Shown in pieces: positions 7,124-13,786 of a stretch of DNA of 14,826 nt. How positions within the stretch are numbered: position 1 is the first letter of the stretch; each line of letters opens with the position of its first letter. Origin of the DNA: Nitrospirota bacterium. GTDB lineage: Bacteria > Nitrospirota > Thermodesulfovibrionia > Thermodesulfovibrionales > JdFR-85. The translations under genes were made by a program, and so were the position numbers. The DNA lies in contig JAADGU010000015.1 in the NCBI GenBank assembly GCA_013152195.1, forward strand, positions 1 through 14,826. The letters run 5' to 3'. The notes beneath the pieces are model-generated. The model did not search any database. It was given only the letters and a program-made list of their open reading frames with translations, and was not told where the DNA came from.

Positions 7124-9706
7124 ATGGCAGAACAGACCCCCCTCATGAAACAGTATTTCAGTATTAAGCAGGAACATGCCGACGCCATACTCTTCTTTCG
7201 CCTTGGTGATTTTTACGAGATGTTCGGTGAGGATGCCCGTGTGGCCTCCTCCGTCCTCTCAATAGCCCTCACAACCCGTGACAGGGGAAAGGAAAAACCC
7301 ACCCCCATGTGCGGGGTTCCTCATTTTGCTGCAGAGACCTATATAAGCAGACTGATAAATGCGGGTTACAAGGTTGCCGTCTGTGAACAGGTTGAAGACC
7401 CCAAGGAGGCAAAGGGGATTGTAAAAAGAGAGGTTGTCAGGGTTATCACTCCGGGTACGCATACGCCTGAAAACCCCAAGGAGAACAATTTTATACTCAG
7501 TTTTTATCCTGACGGCAAGGTCCACGGCATCTCAATAGCAGACCTTTCAACTGGTGAATTCTTTCTTTACGAGACCGACCGACCTGTTGAGGACGAGATC
7601 CAGAGGTTTGAACCAAAGGAGATCCTCTGCCCGGCACACCTCAAGGGTCATTTCCACTATATGGATACACTGAACAGCTATTTTACGACCTATTATGAGG
7701 ACTGGTTTTTTGACTACACCGAGGCATACAGGAAGATGCTTGACCATTTTAAGGTCTATTCCCTTGAAGTCTTCGGCTGTGAGGAGATGAGGGCAGCAGT
7801 ATCTTCCTCCGGAGCGCTCATCAACTATCTCACGGAAAACCAGAAGGGTGCTGTTGTCCTCCGGAAACCTGCTGTGCTCAAGCAGGGTGAGTATATGTTT
7901 CTTGATTCCGTTACCAAGAGGAACATCGAGCTGATACATAACATGAGAGACGGCTCATCAGAGGGAACCCTGCTCAAAATACTGGATGAAACATTGACGC
8001 CAATGGGCGGAAGGTTCCTCAGAAATGCCATATTAAAACCCCTTGTCAACATAGAAGGCATCAGAGACCGTCATGAGGCCGTTGAAAACCTTATAGAGGG
8101 CTACGAGCTGCAGGAGACCCTGAGAACCTATCTCAGGCAGGTCCAGGACCTTGAGAGGCTCTCCACAAGGGTGCTCCAGCGCAGTGCAAACGCCCGCGAC
8201 CTTATTGCAATCAGGACGTCAGTGGCATATCTTCCTGAAATAAGAGGGGCCCTTATGAAGGCCCACTCCCCGCTCCTCAGGAAAATCTCCGGTGATGTGG
8301 AGGATTTCAGCGGGCTGAAAGACCTGATTGAGCGGGCAATTAATGATGATCCGCCTAACGGCCTGAAAGACGGCGGGATAATAAAGTCAGGCTACAGACA
8401 GGATGTGGATGAATTCAGGGACTTGTCCACAAAGGGGAAGGACTACATCTCGGGGCTTGAGATGAAAGAGAAGGAGTCAACAGGTATATCATCACTGAAG
8501 ATCGGTTATAACAGGGTCTTTGGTTATTATCTTGAGGTTACAAAATCAAACCTCCATATGGTGCCTGAACATTACATCAGGAAGCAGACCCTTGTGGGTG
8601 CCGAGAGGTATGTAACCCCGGAATTAAAGGAATACGAAAACAGGGTGCTCGGGGCTGAGGAGAGGCTCAAGGCCCTTGAGTATGAAGTTTTCATGGAAGT
8701 ACTCGAAGAGGTCTCTCTTTCGATTGAGGACCTTCTCAGGACTGCACAGGCGATAGGAGAGCTTGACTTCCTTCTCTCCCTTGCAGTCACCGCAAGAAGA
8801 TACAACTACAAAAGACCCCTTATTGACAGTACGGGACGGCTTGAAATCACAGACGGAAGGCATCCTGTGCTTGAGCGGGGTACCTCTGATGAAAAGTTTA
8901 TCCCGAACAGTGCTTATGTTGATACGGAAGACCACAGGCTTCTTATCATAACAGGCCCGAACATGGCGGGGAAATCAACCTACATGAGGCAGGTTGCACT
9001 GATCGTGCTGATGGCCCAGGTCGGCTCCTTTGTCCCTGCTGCAGAGGCCAGGATAGGGGTTGTGGACAGGATATTTACAAGAATCGGGGCCTCTGATTAC
9101 CTTGCAAAGGGCCAGAGCACGTTTATGGTGGAAATGATAGAGACCGCAAATATCCTTTATAACGCAACGAAAGAGAGCCTGATAATACTTGATGAGGTGG
9201 GCAGGGGGACAAGCACCTTTGATGGAATAAGCATAGCCTGGGCAATAGCAGAGCACATAGCAAACGAGATTGGTGCAAGGACCCTTTTTGCAACCCATTA
9301 TAATGAGCTGACAGAGCTTGGAATTACCCTGCCTGGAGTCAAAAACTACAACATTTCTGTCAAGGAATGGGGTGATGAGATAATATTTCTGAGAAAGATT
9401 GAGCGGGGCCCTGCTGACAAGAGCTACGGAATTCAGGTGGCACGTCTGGCAGGATTGCCTGAGCCTGTGGTAGACAGGGCAAAGGAGGTGCTGAATAATC
9501 TTGAAAAATCGGAATTCACTGAATTCGGCACCCCGAGGGTCATGGGCAGGAATACCCGGAAAAAGGCGTCCCAGCTTGACCTGTTTTCAGTAAACTATGA
9601 GCCGATTGTAAATAAACTCCTCGGCATCGACACCTCGTGCCTGACCCCTGATGAGGCGGTCAAGCGTCTGCTTGAAATCAGAAAGATGGCAGAAGACCTT
9701 AGATAA
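7124..9706 (+). CDS. mutS: DNA mismatch repair protein MutS
   Basis: MutS binds base mismatches and small loops and uses ATP to recruit MutL. In 860 residues it shows the mismatch-reading Phe-x-Glu (F30-Y31-E32 in GDFYEMFGED), the connector and lever domains, the clamp (SLKIGYNRVFGYYLEVTKSN region), Walker A GPNMAGKS at 611-618, Walker B with signature LIILDEVGRGTSTFDG, the switch histidine in ATHYNEL, and a short C-terminal tail (QLDLFSVN onward) as in bacterial MutS1. I place the start at ATG 7124 because MAEQTPLMKQYFSIK aligns with family N-termini. A GTG at 7073 in frame, overlapping larB by 11 nt, would add 17 unconserved residues. The gene is probably co-transcribed with larB. Confidence 0.98.
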   Translation: MAEQTPLMKQYFSIKQEHADAILFFRLGDFYEMFGEDARVASSVLSIALTTRDRGKEKPTPMCGVPHFAAETYISRLINAGYKVAVCEQVEDPKEAKGIVKREVVRVITPGTHTPENPKENNFILSFYPDGKVHGISIADLSTGEFFLYETDRPVEDEIQRFEPKEILCPAHLKGHFHYMDTLNSYFTTYYEDWFFDYTEAYRKMLDHFKVYSLEVFGCEEMRAAVSSSGALINYLTENQKGAVVLRKPAVLKQGEYMFLDSVTKRNIELIHNMRDGSSEGTLLKILDETLTPMGGRFLRNAILKPLVNIEGIRDRHEAVENLIEGYELQETLRTYLRQVQDLERLSTRVLQRSANARDLIAIRTSVAYLPEIRGALMKAHSPLLRKISGDVEDFSGLKDLIERAINDDPPNGLKDGGIIKSGYRQDVDEFRDLSTKGKDYISGLEMKEKESTGISSLKIGYNRVFGYYLEVTKSNLHMVPEHYIRKQTLVGAERYVTPELKEYENRVLGAEERLKALEYEVFMEVLEEVSLSIEDLLRTAQAIGELDFLLSLAVTARRYNYKRPLIDSTGRLEITDGRHPVLERGTSDEKFIPNSAYVDTEDHRLLIITGPNMAGKSTYMRQVALIVLMAQVGSFVPAAEARIGVVDRIFTRIGASDYLAKGQSTFMVEMIETANILYNATKESLIILDEVGRGTSTFDGISIAWAIAEHIANEIGARTLFATHYNELTELGITLPGVKNYNISVKEWGDEIIFLRKIERGPADKSYGIQVARLAGLPEPVVDRAKEVLNNLEKSEFTEFGTPRVMGRNTRKKASQLDLFSVNYEPIVNKLLGIDTSCLTPDEAVKRLLEIRKMAEDLR

Positions 9707-9753
9707 GGGTTTGAAATATCATCTTTTCTGCTAAATATTACTGAACGTCAAGC

Positions 9754-9782
9754 TTGATTTTTAGTCATTTCTATGATATTGT
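9754..9782 (+). promoter_or_regulatory. candidate promoter for the NYN-domain gene
   Basis: TTGATT (9754-9759) and TATTGT (9777-9782) are 17 bp apart in the AT-rich gap after mutS, about 64 bp before the next start. Both boxes depart from consensus at one or two positions. No clear terminator for mutS is visible; TCAAGCTTGA followed by TTTTT near 9749-9763 has no loop. Confidence 0.35.
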
Positions 9783-9845
9783 ATACCAACATTGTTTGAA
9801 TAAAATACAAATTGGCTGTTAAATCAGTACAACTAAAACAGGATT

Positions 9846-10349
9846 ATGGGAAATATACTAATCAATCAATCGGTAGCTATCCTTTGCGACGGGAATAATA
9901 TTGAACGGAGCATCCATGAGCTCTCCAAATCAAAAAATACAATGATCAATTTCGACAAGCTGATCCCGAAATTACTTAATGACAGGGGATTGAACAGACT
10001 GCTTTATTTTCGGGAAGGCAAGTCCATTTCTTCCAAATTCGCTGAAAGGCTGCACGAAAATTATTATGGGTCGGTTCTTCCGTGTCACAAGTCAGCCGAT
10101 ATTCCCCTTTCCATCAAGGCGACACAACTTGCCTCAAAGGTTGATACCATTATCATAATGTCAGGCGATGCAGATTTTGTGGACCTGGTTACGCATCTGA
10201 AAGGGGAGGGTGTAAGGGTAGAAATTGCTGCTGTAAGAAAAACAACTGCCAAGATACTAATTGATGAAGCAGACTATTTTCATGAGATAACCAAGGAAGA
10301 CTGGTTTATATACAAGGCACCGAGAAAGACAAAGTCAAAAAGAACCTGA
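9846..10349 (+). CDS. NYN/LabA-like (DUF88) PIN-fold protein, putative RNase
   Basis: This is a 167-residue single-domain protein. The N-terminal strand AILCDGNNIE carries Asp15 and the asparagines typical of NYN domains. The KSADIPL block carries Asp85, and IIIMSGDADFVDLVTHLK carries Asp108 and Asp110. The end (VRVEIAAVRKTTAKILIDEADYFHEI) matches the strand-helix finish of LabA-like proteins. NYN proteins are metal-dependent RNases or RNA-processing factors. Where many family members have a second Asp six residues after the Asp85 position, this one has Lys91, so activity may be reduced or changed. A basic tail (PRKTKSKRT) could bind RNA. The Shine-Dalgarno AGGA is only 2 nt from ATG, a weak initiation context. 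The target is unknown. Confidence 0.8.
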   Translation: MGNILINQSVAILCDGNNIERSIHELSKSKNTMINFDKLIPKLLNDRGLNRLLYFREGKSISSKFAERLHENYYGSVLPCHKSADIPLSIKATQLASKVDTIIIMSGDADFVDLVTHLKGEGVRVEIAAVRKTTAKILIDEADYFHEITKEDWFIYKAPRKTKSKRT

Positions 10350-10371
10350 CAGTTTAGCAGGGGGATTCAGA

Positions 10372-10439
10372 CAGGATGAACAGGATAAAGACTGTTTATC
10401 AAAAAGCCTCTGTTTTAAAAAAATATCCTGATTATCCTG
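10372..10439. repeat. ACAGGAT-type inverted repeat between convergent genes
   Basis: Positions 10372-10387 and 10424-10439 are reverse complements in 14 of 16 bases, separated by 36 bp. Each arm holds two CAGGAT (or ATCCTG) words. The repeat lies between the convergent NYN gene and PIN toxin gene, where a stem could terminate transcription both ways. Repeats of this CAGGAT style are, from general knowledge, frequent in intergenic DNA of environmental bacteria. Confidence 0.55.
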
Positions 10440-10482
10440 CAAATCCTGCCTAAAAGAGTTCCTTTTTTACAATCTGAACACA
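10424..10482. repeat. repeat unit A, copy 1 (left flank of the toxin-antitoxin segment)
   Basis: This 59-bp stretch (three ATCCTG words, then a T-rich run and TTACAATCTGAACACA) matches 11281-11338 with about 85% identity; the last 16 bases are identical. The similarity continues weakly upstream (10404-10423 against 11262-11280). It breaks off exactly after AACACA at 10477-10482, where the toxin-antitoxin segment begins. Confidence 0.8.
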
Positions 10483-10503
10483 GTCAGGGCGGGGTTAAAA
10501 AAA

Positions 10504-10905
10504 TTACCTGATTTTTCCAAGGAATTCCGCCAGTTTTATAATTCTTGTCTGTCCGTATTTCTTTAAATCAAGAAGATGTCTGTCCCCGGTGACAAGGAAA
10601 TCTGCTTTTGAATGTTCTGCGCATTCGAGGATTCTGTTATCAGGTTCATCAATCAATACCGTGATCCTGTTCTTTGGTTTAACAACGGTTGAGACAGTGC
10701 CAATATGTTTGATTGTGGCTGTTATCTGTTCGTCACTCCACAGGAACTTCTCTTTGAGCTTTCCGGCTGTTTCGGTAAGGATCGGAATAGAAGTGTAGAG
10801 TTCTATCTTCTTTTCAACAGTAAGGAGGTATGCTTCCTCTGCTTTGCCTCCTGGAGTAATGAATGCGGAGATGTAGACGTTTGTATCGAATACGGCCCTG
10901 ATCAC
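10504..10905 (-). CDS. PIN-domain toxin (COG1569-type, VapC-like)
   Basis: A 133-residue PIN-fold protein. Acidic active-site residues are visible as Asp7 (VFDTNVYISAF), Glu45 (IPILTETAGKL), Asp89 (DEPDNRILECA) and Asp108 (LVTGDRHLLDL); the last two blocks are the signature of the 'putative toxin, PIN family' group. Such toxins are metal-dependent RNases neutralised by the upstream antitoxin. The GTG start shares its first G with the antitoxin stop (TAGTG), so the two are translationally coupled. The RNA target cannot be read from sequence. Confidence 0.9.
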   Translation of the reverse strand: MIRAVFDTNVYISAFITPGGKAEEAYLLTVEKKIELYTSIPILTETAGKLKEKFLWSDEQITATIKHIGTVSTVVKPKNRITVLIDEPDNRILECAEHSKADFLVTGDRHLLDLKKYGQTRIIKLAEFLGKIR

Positions 10906-11150
10906 TATCGGCCTTCGAAAACGATTTTTTCGATCTCTTTCTCGGTTATTTTTAGCTCTCTGGCTTTTCTTGCACCGTACCGCTGCAGGGTATAGAACTC
11001 TTCTTTGAGTCTTTCCTCCTTGTACAGTTCGAACATTTCCCGGAAGAGCTGGCTGATAGTTTCCCCCTGGGCCTTTGCTATCTTTCTGTACTCCTGCGCA
11101 GTCTCAGGGGGTACGGATATGGTTATGGCTACCCTCTGCCTTTTTTCCAT
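10905..11150 (-). CDS. ribbon-helix-helix (CopG-type) antitoxin for the PIN toxin
   Basis: An 81-residue protein. Residues of about 4-45 (RVAITISVPPETAQEYRKIA, then GETISQLFREMFELYKEE) form a CopG/Arc-like ribbon-helix-helix domain that dimerises and binds DNA. The basic and acidic helical tail (residues 46-81) would bind and inhibit the toxin. I start at the ATG at 11150, with GGGAGG about 6 nt upstream; the longer frame up to 11189 runs through the operator and has no ribosome-binding site. It precedes the toxin with a 1-nt overlap, the usual antitoxin-first order. Confidence 0.88.
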   Translation of the reverse strand: MEKRQRVAITISVPPETAQEYRKIAKAQGETISQLFREMFELYKEERLKEEFYTLQRYGARKARELKITEKEIEKIVFEGR

Positions 11151-11161
11151 TAGAACCTCCC

Positions 11162-11209
11162 ATGGTGTTACTATGTAATACCATAACACACATGATCGTG
11201 CTGCGTCAA
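11162..11209 (-). promoter_or_regulatory. promoter and palindromic operator of the PIN/RHH operon
   Basis: Positions 11162-11184 form a 23-bp palindrome centred on 11173, with 9 of 10 outer base pairs matched (mismatch 11167/11179; the pair next to the centre is also unpaired). It fits an RHH antitoxin dimer-of-dimers site. On the minus strand TTGACG (11204-11209) and TATGGT (11180-11185) are 18 bp apart, so the palindrome covers the -10 box and the start of transcription: standard autorepression geometry. The -35 box lies in repeat unit B, outside the inserted segment. Confidence 0.6.
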
Positions 11210-11243
11210 AGCAGATATATGCGGGCAGGGCATAAAAAGAGTG
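11185..11243. repeat. repeat unit B, copy 1 (right flank of the toxin-antitoxin segment)
   Basis: Starting at AACACACAT this stretch matches 11333-11391 without gaps, about 45 of 57 positions identical (shared blocks include AAAGCAGATA and GGGCA/AGCTCATAA-like sequence). Similarity starts exactly at AACACA (11185-11190). It does not keep the strong hairpin of the other copy. Confidence 0.75.
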
Positions 11244-11280
11244 TTTTTTTGTGCCCTTTTTAAAGCTCTCTTTAAAAAAG

Positions 11281-11391
11281 TATCCTGATCATCCTGTAAA
11301 TCCTGTCTGAAAAATTTCTTTATTACAATCTGAACACACATAATCATGCCGCTTTAAAGCAGATACAGGAGTGCAGCTCATAAGAAGTGCA
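11281..11391. repeat. repeat units A and B, copy 2 (uninterrupted arrangement)
   Basis: Unit A (11281-11338) and unit B (11333-11391) are contiguous here and share one AACACA at 11333-11338. In the other copy the same two units are separated by 702 bp carrying the toxin-antitoxin genes, with AACACA on both sides. This arrangement therefore looks like the unoccupied version of the same site. Confidence 0.75.
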
Positions 11392-11399
11392 CTCCTGTA
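11364..11399 (-). terminator. hairpin downstream of ahcY, possible terminator
   Basis: Perfect 12-bp arms (11364-11375 TACAGGAGTGCA and 11388-11399) enclose a 12-nt loop, 31 bp past the ahcY stop. No U-run follows on either strand, so it is not a classical intrinsic terminator; it could stabilise the ahcY 3' end or act with a factor. Confidence 0.45.
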
Positions 11400-11429
11400 C
11401 CTGATAATCAAACTGCCTTTATTTCAAAC

Positions 11430-12746
11430 TTAATACCTGTAGTAGTCAGGCTTGAATGGTCCTTCCTTGGGAATACCGAGATACTCGGACTGGGCATCGG
11501 TAAGCGTGGTCAGCTTCACACCCAATTTCTTCAGATGCAACTGTGCAACCTTTTCATCCAGATGTTTTGGAAGCACATAAACCTTGTTTTCATAATTGTC
11601 AGGGTTATTCCAGAGCTCCATCTGAGCCATAACCTGGTTCGTAAAACTGTTTGACATAACAAAAGAAGGATGACCCGTGGCACATCCCAGGTTTACAAGA
11701 CGCCCTTCGGCAAGTATTGTTACGGCCTTGCCCTCAGGCCAGATTACCTGATCAACCTGCGGCTTAATATTTACCCTCTTAAGCGATGGGTCGTTAAATA
11801 CCGAGGCAACATCGATCTCTATATCAAAATGCCCTATGTTACAGACTATGGCCTGGTCCTTCATCACATCCATATGCTGCCTGCAGATAACATCCTTGCA
11901 GCCCGTGGTGGTAATGAACATATCCGCAATAGGTGCGGCATCCTCCATGGTAACAACTTCATAGCCCTCCATGGCAGCCTGAAGAGCGCATATCGGGTCT
12001 ATCTCGGTAATAAGAACCCTGGCACCCTGCCCCCTTAAAGACTGGGCGCATCCCTTGCCGACATCACCATAACCGGCGACAACCGCTATTTTACCGGCTA
12101 TCATTACATCAGTGGCCCTCTTTATCCCGTCAAGCAGGGACTCACGGCAGCCATACAGATTGTCAAACTTCGACTTTGTAACGGAATCATTTACATTAAA
12201 GGCAGGACAGCCAAGGGTGCCCTCACGCATCATTTCATAAAGACGATGAACTCCTGTGGTCGTCTCCTCGGAAATACCGCGGATCTCCTTCAGATACTCA
12301 GGGTAACGGTCATGAACAATCTGGGTAAGATCTCCGCCGTCATCAAGAATCATGTTAAGCGGTTTTCCGTCAGGCCATAAGAGCGTCTGCTCTATACACC
12401 AGTCATATTCTTCCTCGCTTTCTCCCTTCCATGCAAATACCGGAATACCACGGGCTGCTATGGCTGCTGCAGCATGGTCCTGTGTTGAAAATATATTGCA
12501 CGATGACCAGCGGACCTCAGCCCCTAATTCAACCAGGGTCTCAATCAATACAGCAGTCTGTATCGTCATATGGAGACACCCTGCTACCCGTGCTCCACTG
12601 AGTGGTTTTTCCTGTCCGTATTCCTGACGAAGAGCCATCAAGCCAGGCATCTCGGTTTCGGCAATGGATATCTCCTTTCTCCCCCATTCGGCAAGGGAAA
12701 TATCCGCCACCTTGAAATCCTCAACAACAATTTTGTCCTCAATCAT
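11430..12746 (-). CDS. ahcY: S-adenosyl-L-homocysteine hydrolase
   Basis: This NAD-dependent cytosolic enzyme splits S-adenosylhomocysteine into homocysteine and adenosine, relieving product inhibition of methyltransferases. At 438 residues from the chosen start it has the family length. Visible are CLHMTIQTAVLIETL, NIFSTQDHAAAAIA, the catalytic NVNDSVTKSKFDNLYGCRES block, the NAD-binding loop GYGDVGKG at 225-232, NIGHFD, and the C-terminal KPDYYRY whose Lys and Tyr reach the neighbouring subunit's NAD. I start at MIEDKIVVEDFKVADISLAEWG, the family N-terminus, with AGGAGG 11 nt upstream. The frame stays open to an ATG at 12914 that also has AGGAGG 8 nt upstream, which would add 56 unconserved residues. 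Confidence 0.96.
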   Translation of the reverse strand: MIEDKIVVEDFKVADISLAEWGRKEISIAETEMPGLMALRQEYGQEKPLSGARVAGCLHMTIQTAVLIETLVELGAEVRWSSCNIFSTQDHAAAAIAARGIPVFAWKGESEEEYDWCIEQTLLWPDGKPLNMILDDGGDLTQIVHDRYPEYLKEIRGISEETTTGVHRLYEMMREGTLGCPAFNVNDSVTKSKFDNLYGCRESLLDGIKRATDVMIAGKIAVVAGYGDVGKGCAQSLRGQGARVLITEIDPICALQAAMEGYEVVTMEDAAPIADMFITTTGCKDVICRQHMDVMKDQAIVCNIGHFDIEIDVASVFNDPSLKRVNIKPQVDQVIWPEGKAVTILAEGRLVNLGCATGHPSFVMSNSFTNQVMAQMELWNNPDNYENKVYVLPKHLDEKVAQLHLKKLGVKLTTLTDAQSEYLGIPKEGPFKPDYYRY

Positions 12747-12934
12747 TAGCTTTAAAACCTCCTGAATATTATAAGTATCATAACTGCTTAACCCGGCGGG
12801 TTGGACTCCCGGAGAGCCCGTTTCTGTATTACCGGTTCTTATTATTATCAGGTTTTCAGCCAACAATTGCAAGTAAAAGTGCAAGGATTTGATGCCTAAA
12901 ACTTTTCCTTTCATGTTCTGTTCCTCCTGATAAG
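12747..12934 (-). promoter_or_regulatory. ahcY leader: second start site and two adjacent hairpins
   Basis: Directly before the ahcY ribosome-binding site two stem-loops stand back to back: GGGCTC/GAGTCC (12814-12819 and 12803-12808, one G-U pair) and AACCC/GGGTT (12798-12802 and 12790-12794, 3-nt loop). Upstream, an AGGAGG at about 12923-12928 serves an ATG at 12914 whose frame runs into ahcY. Another frame there encodes ILALLLAIVG then TGA, so a decayed small membrane-protein gene is also possible. I could not match the structure to the SAH riboswitch core. Leader regulation is inference. Confidence 0.35.
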
Positions 12935-12950
12935 GCCAGGAAGGTCAAAG

Positions 12951-13041
12951 GTTTTCCCCTCTATCAAGAGGGGATTAAGGGGTGTGTTCCTTAATCTGAT
13001 TCGGGATTCAGAATAAATCCCCCTTTTTAGGAAAGGGGGGG
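12951..13041. repeat. multi-hairpin palindromic element
   Basis: Four stem-loops follow each other in 91 bp: CCCCTCT/AGAGGGG (12956-12973), GATTAAGG/CCTTAATC (12973-12996), TCTGA/TCAGA (12995-13012) and CCCCCTTT/AAAGGGGG (13019-13039). All arms are perfect. The dense palindromes and G/C-run ends resemble REP-like or small mobile non-coding repeats. It lies in the roughly 490-bp gap between divergent ahcY and hicB and could insulate their transcription. Confidence 0.6.
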
Positions 13042-13103
13042 CGATTTTTCAAAAATGCGAAATTCTGAGAGTAAGCAACTATTGGTTTTATAAGCCTTTT
13101 ATC

Positions 13104-13131
13104 TTGAGAAGTTTTTTAGATATGCTATACT
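13104..13131 (+). promoter_or_regulatory. sigma70-type promoter upstream of hicBA, with direct repeats
   Basis: TTGAGA (13104-13109) and TATACT (13126-13131) are 16 bp apart, about 108 bp before hicB. Between promoter and gene an 11-bp motif CCGGAAATTTG (13151-13161) recurs as CCGGGAATTTG (13196-13206); it may be a repressor site of the HicA/HicB pair, but this is only inferred from position. Confidence 0.45.
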
Positions 13132-13238
13132 TTAACAAATAACGGAGGAACCGGAAATTTGTATAATCAACGTTAGGCAAAAATAATACAAAATGCCGGG
13201 AATTTGATAGTATATGAAAAAAGCTGGAGGCATTAGTG

Positions 13239-13463
13239 ATGTCATACAAAGTAAGCATAATAATTGAAAAAGATGAACATGGGTATTACGCCTATGCCCC
13301 GGAACTGGAAGGCTGTCAGACTCAAGGTGAGACAATAGACGAAGTAATGGCAAACATAAAAGAGGCAATTGAACTTTATTTGGAGACACTCACGGAAGAA
13401 GAAATCAGGGAAGCGACGAGCAAGGAAATCCTAACAACAACTTTAGAGGTTCAGGTTGCCTAA
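13239..13463 (+). CDS. hicB: HicB-family antitoxin (short form)
   Basis: A 74-residue protein with the HicB fold signature: an N-terminal strand (YKVSIIIEKDEHGYYAYAPE), the LEGCQTQGETIDEVMANIKEAI turn-helix motif, and the helix ELYLETL. The C-terminal DNA-binding domain of longer HicB proteins is absent, so any autorepression must use another route. ATG 13239 is preceded by GGAGG 8 nt upstream; a GTG directly before it (13236) is less well spaced. Its product should bind and inhibit the adjacent HicA. Confidence 0.9.
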   Translation: MSYKVSIIIEKDEHGYYAYAPELEGCQTQGETIDEVMANIKEAIELYLETLTEEEIREATSKEILTTTLEVQVA

Positions 13464-13656
13464 ACTTCCACGACTTACACCTCAGGAAGCAGAATCAATG
13501 CTCCTGAAGGATGGATATGAATTTATAAGAAGCAAAGGTAGTCACAGGATTTACATCAAGAGGACAAGACGAATGGTAATTCCATTTCACACCGGCAAAA
13601 TCTTACATCCCAAAATTGTCAAACAAGTTATCAAAGCAATAGAAACGAAAGAATAA
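13456..13656 (+). CDS. hicA: HicA-family mRNA interferase toxin
   Basis: A 66-residue double-stranded RNA-binding-like protein: LTPQEAESMLLKDGYEFIRS, then GSHRIYIK with the catalytic His30, then MVIPFHTGKILHPKIVKQVIKAI. HicA toxins cleave mRNA independently of translation initiation. The start is TTG, overlapping the hicB end by 8 nt with AGAGG 6 nt upstream, so translation is coupled and probably low. The order is antitoxin then toxin, opposite to the Escherichia coli hicAB operon but common for short HicB pairs. Confidence 0.9.
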   Translation: MPKLPRLTPQEAESMLLKDGYEFIRSKGSHRIYIKRTRRMVIPFHTGKILHPKIVKQVIKAIETKE

Positions 13657-13786
13657 AACAGCAGATAACAAACGGATGGAGATTGAATGCGTACCAAGGA
13701 CGCTTTCTGGGTAAGAGATATTTTGTTGTTTTCAAAAAGGCGTCATGCCAGTTAATAACCCGGCAAGTTAATAGCTAATACAGGAA

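Noticed and set aside
11151..11189. Longer antitoxin N-terminus
   Set aside because: The extra codons overlap the operator and the ribosome-binding site GGGAGG, which is correctly placed for ATG 11150.
12747..12960. SAH riboswitch before ahcY
   Set aside because: Position would fit, but I could not find the conserved core; two hairpins alone are not enough.
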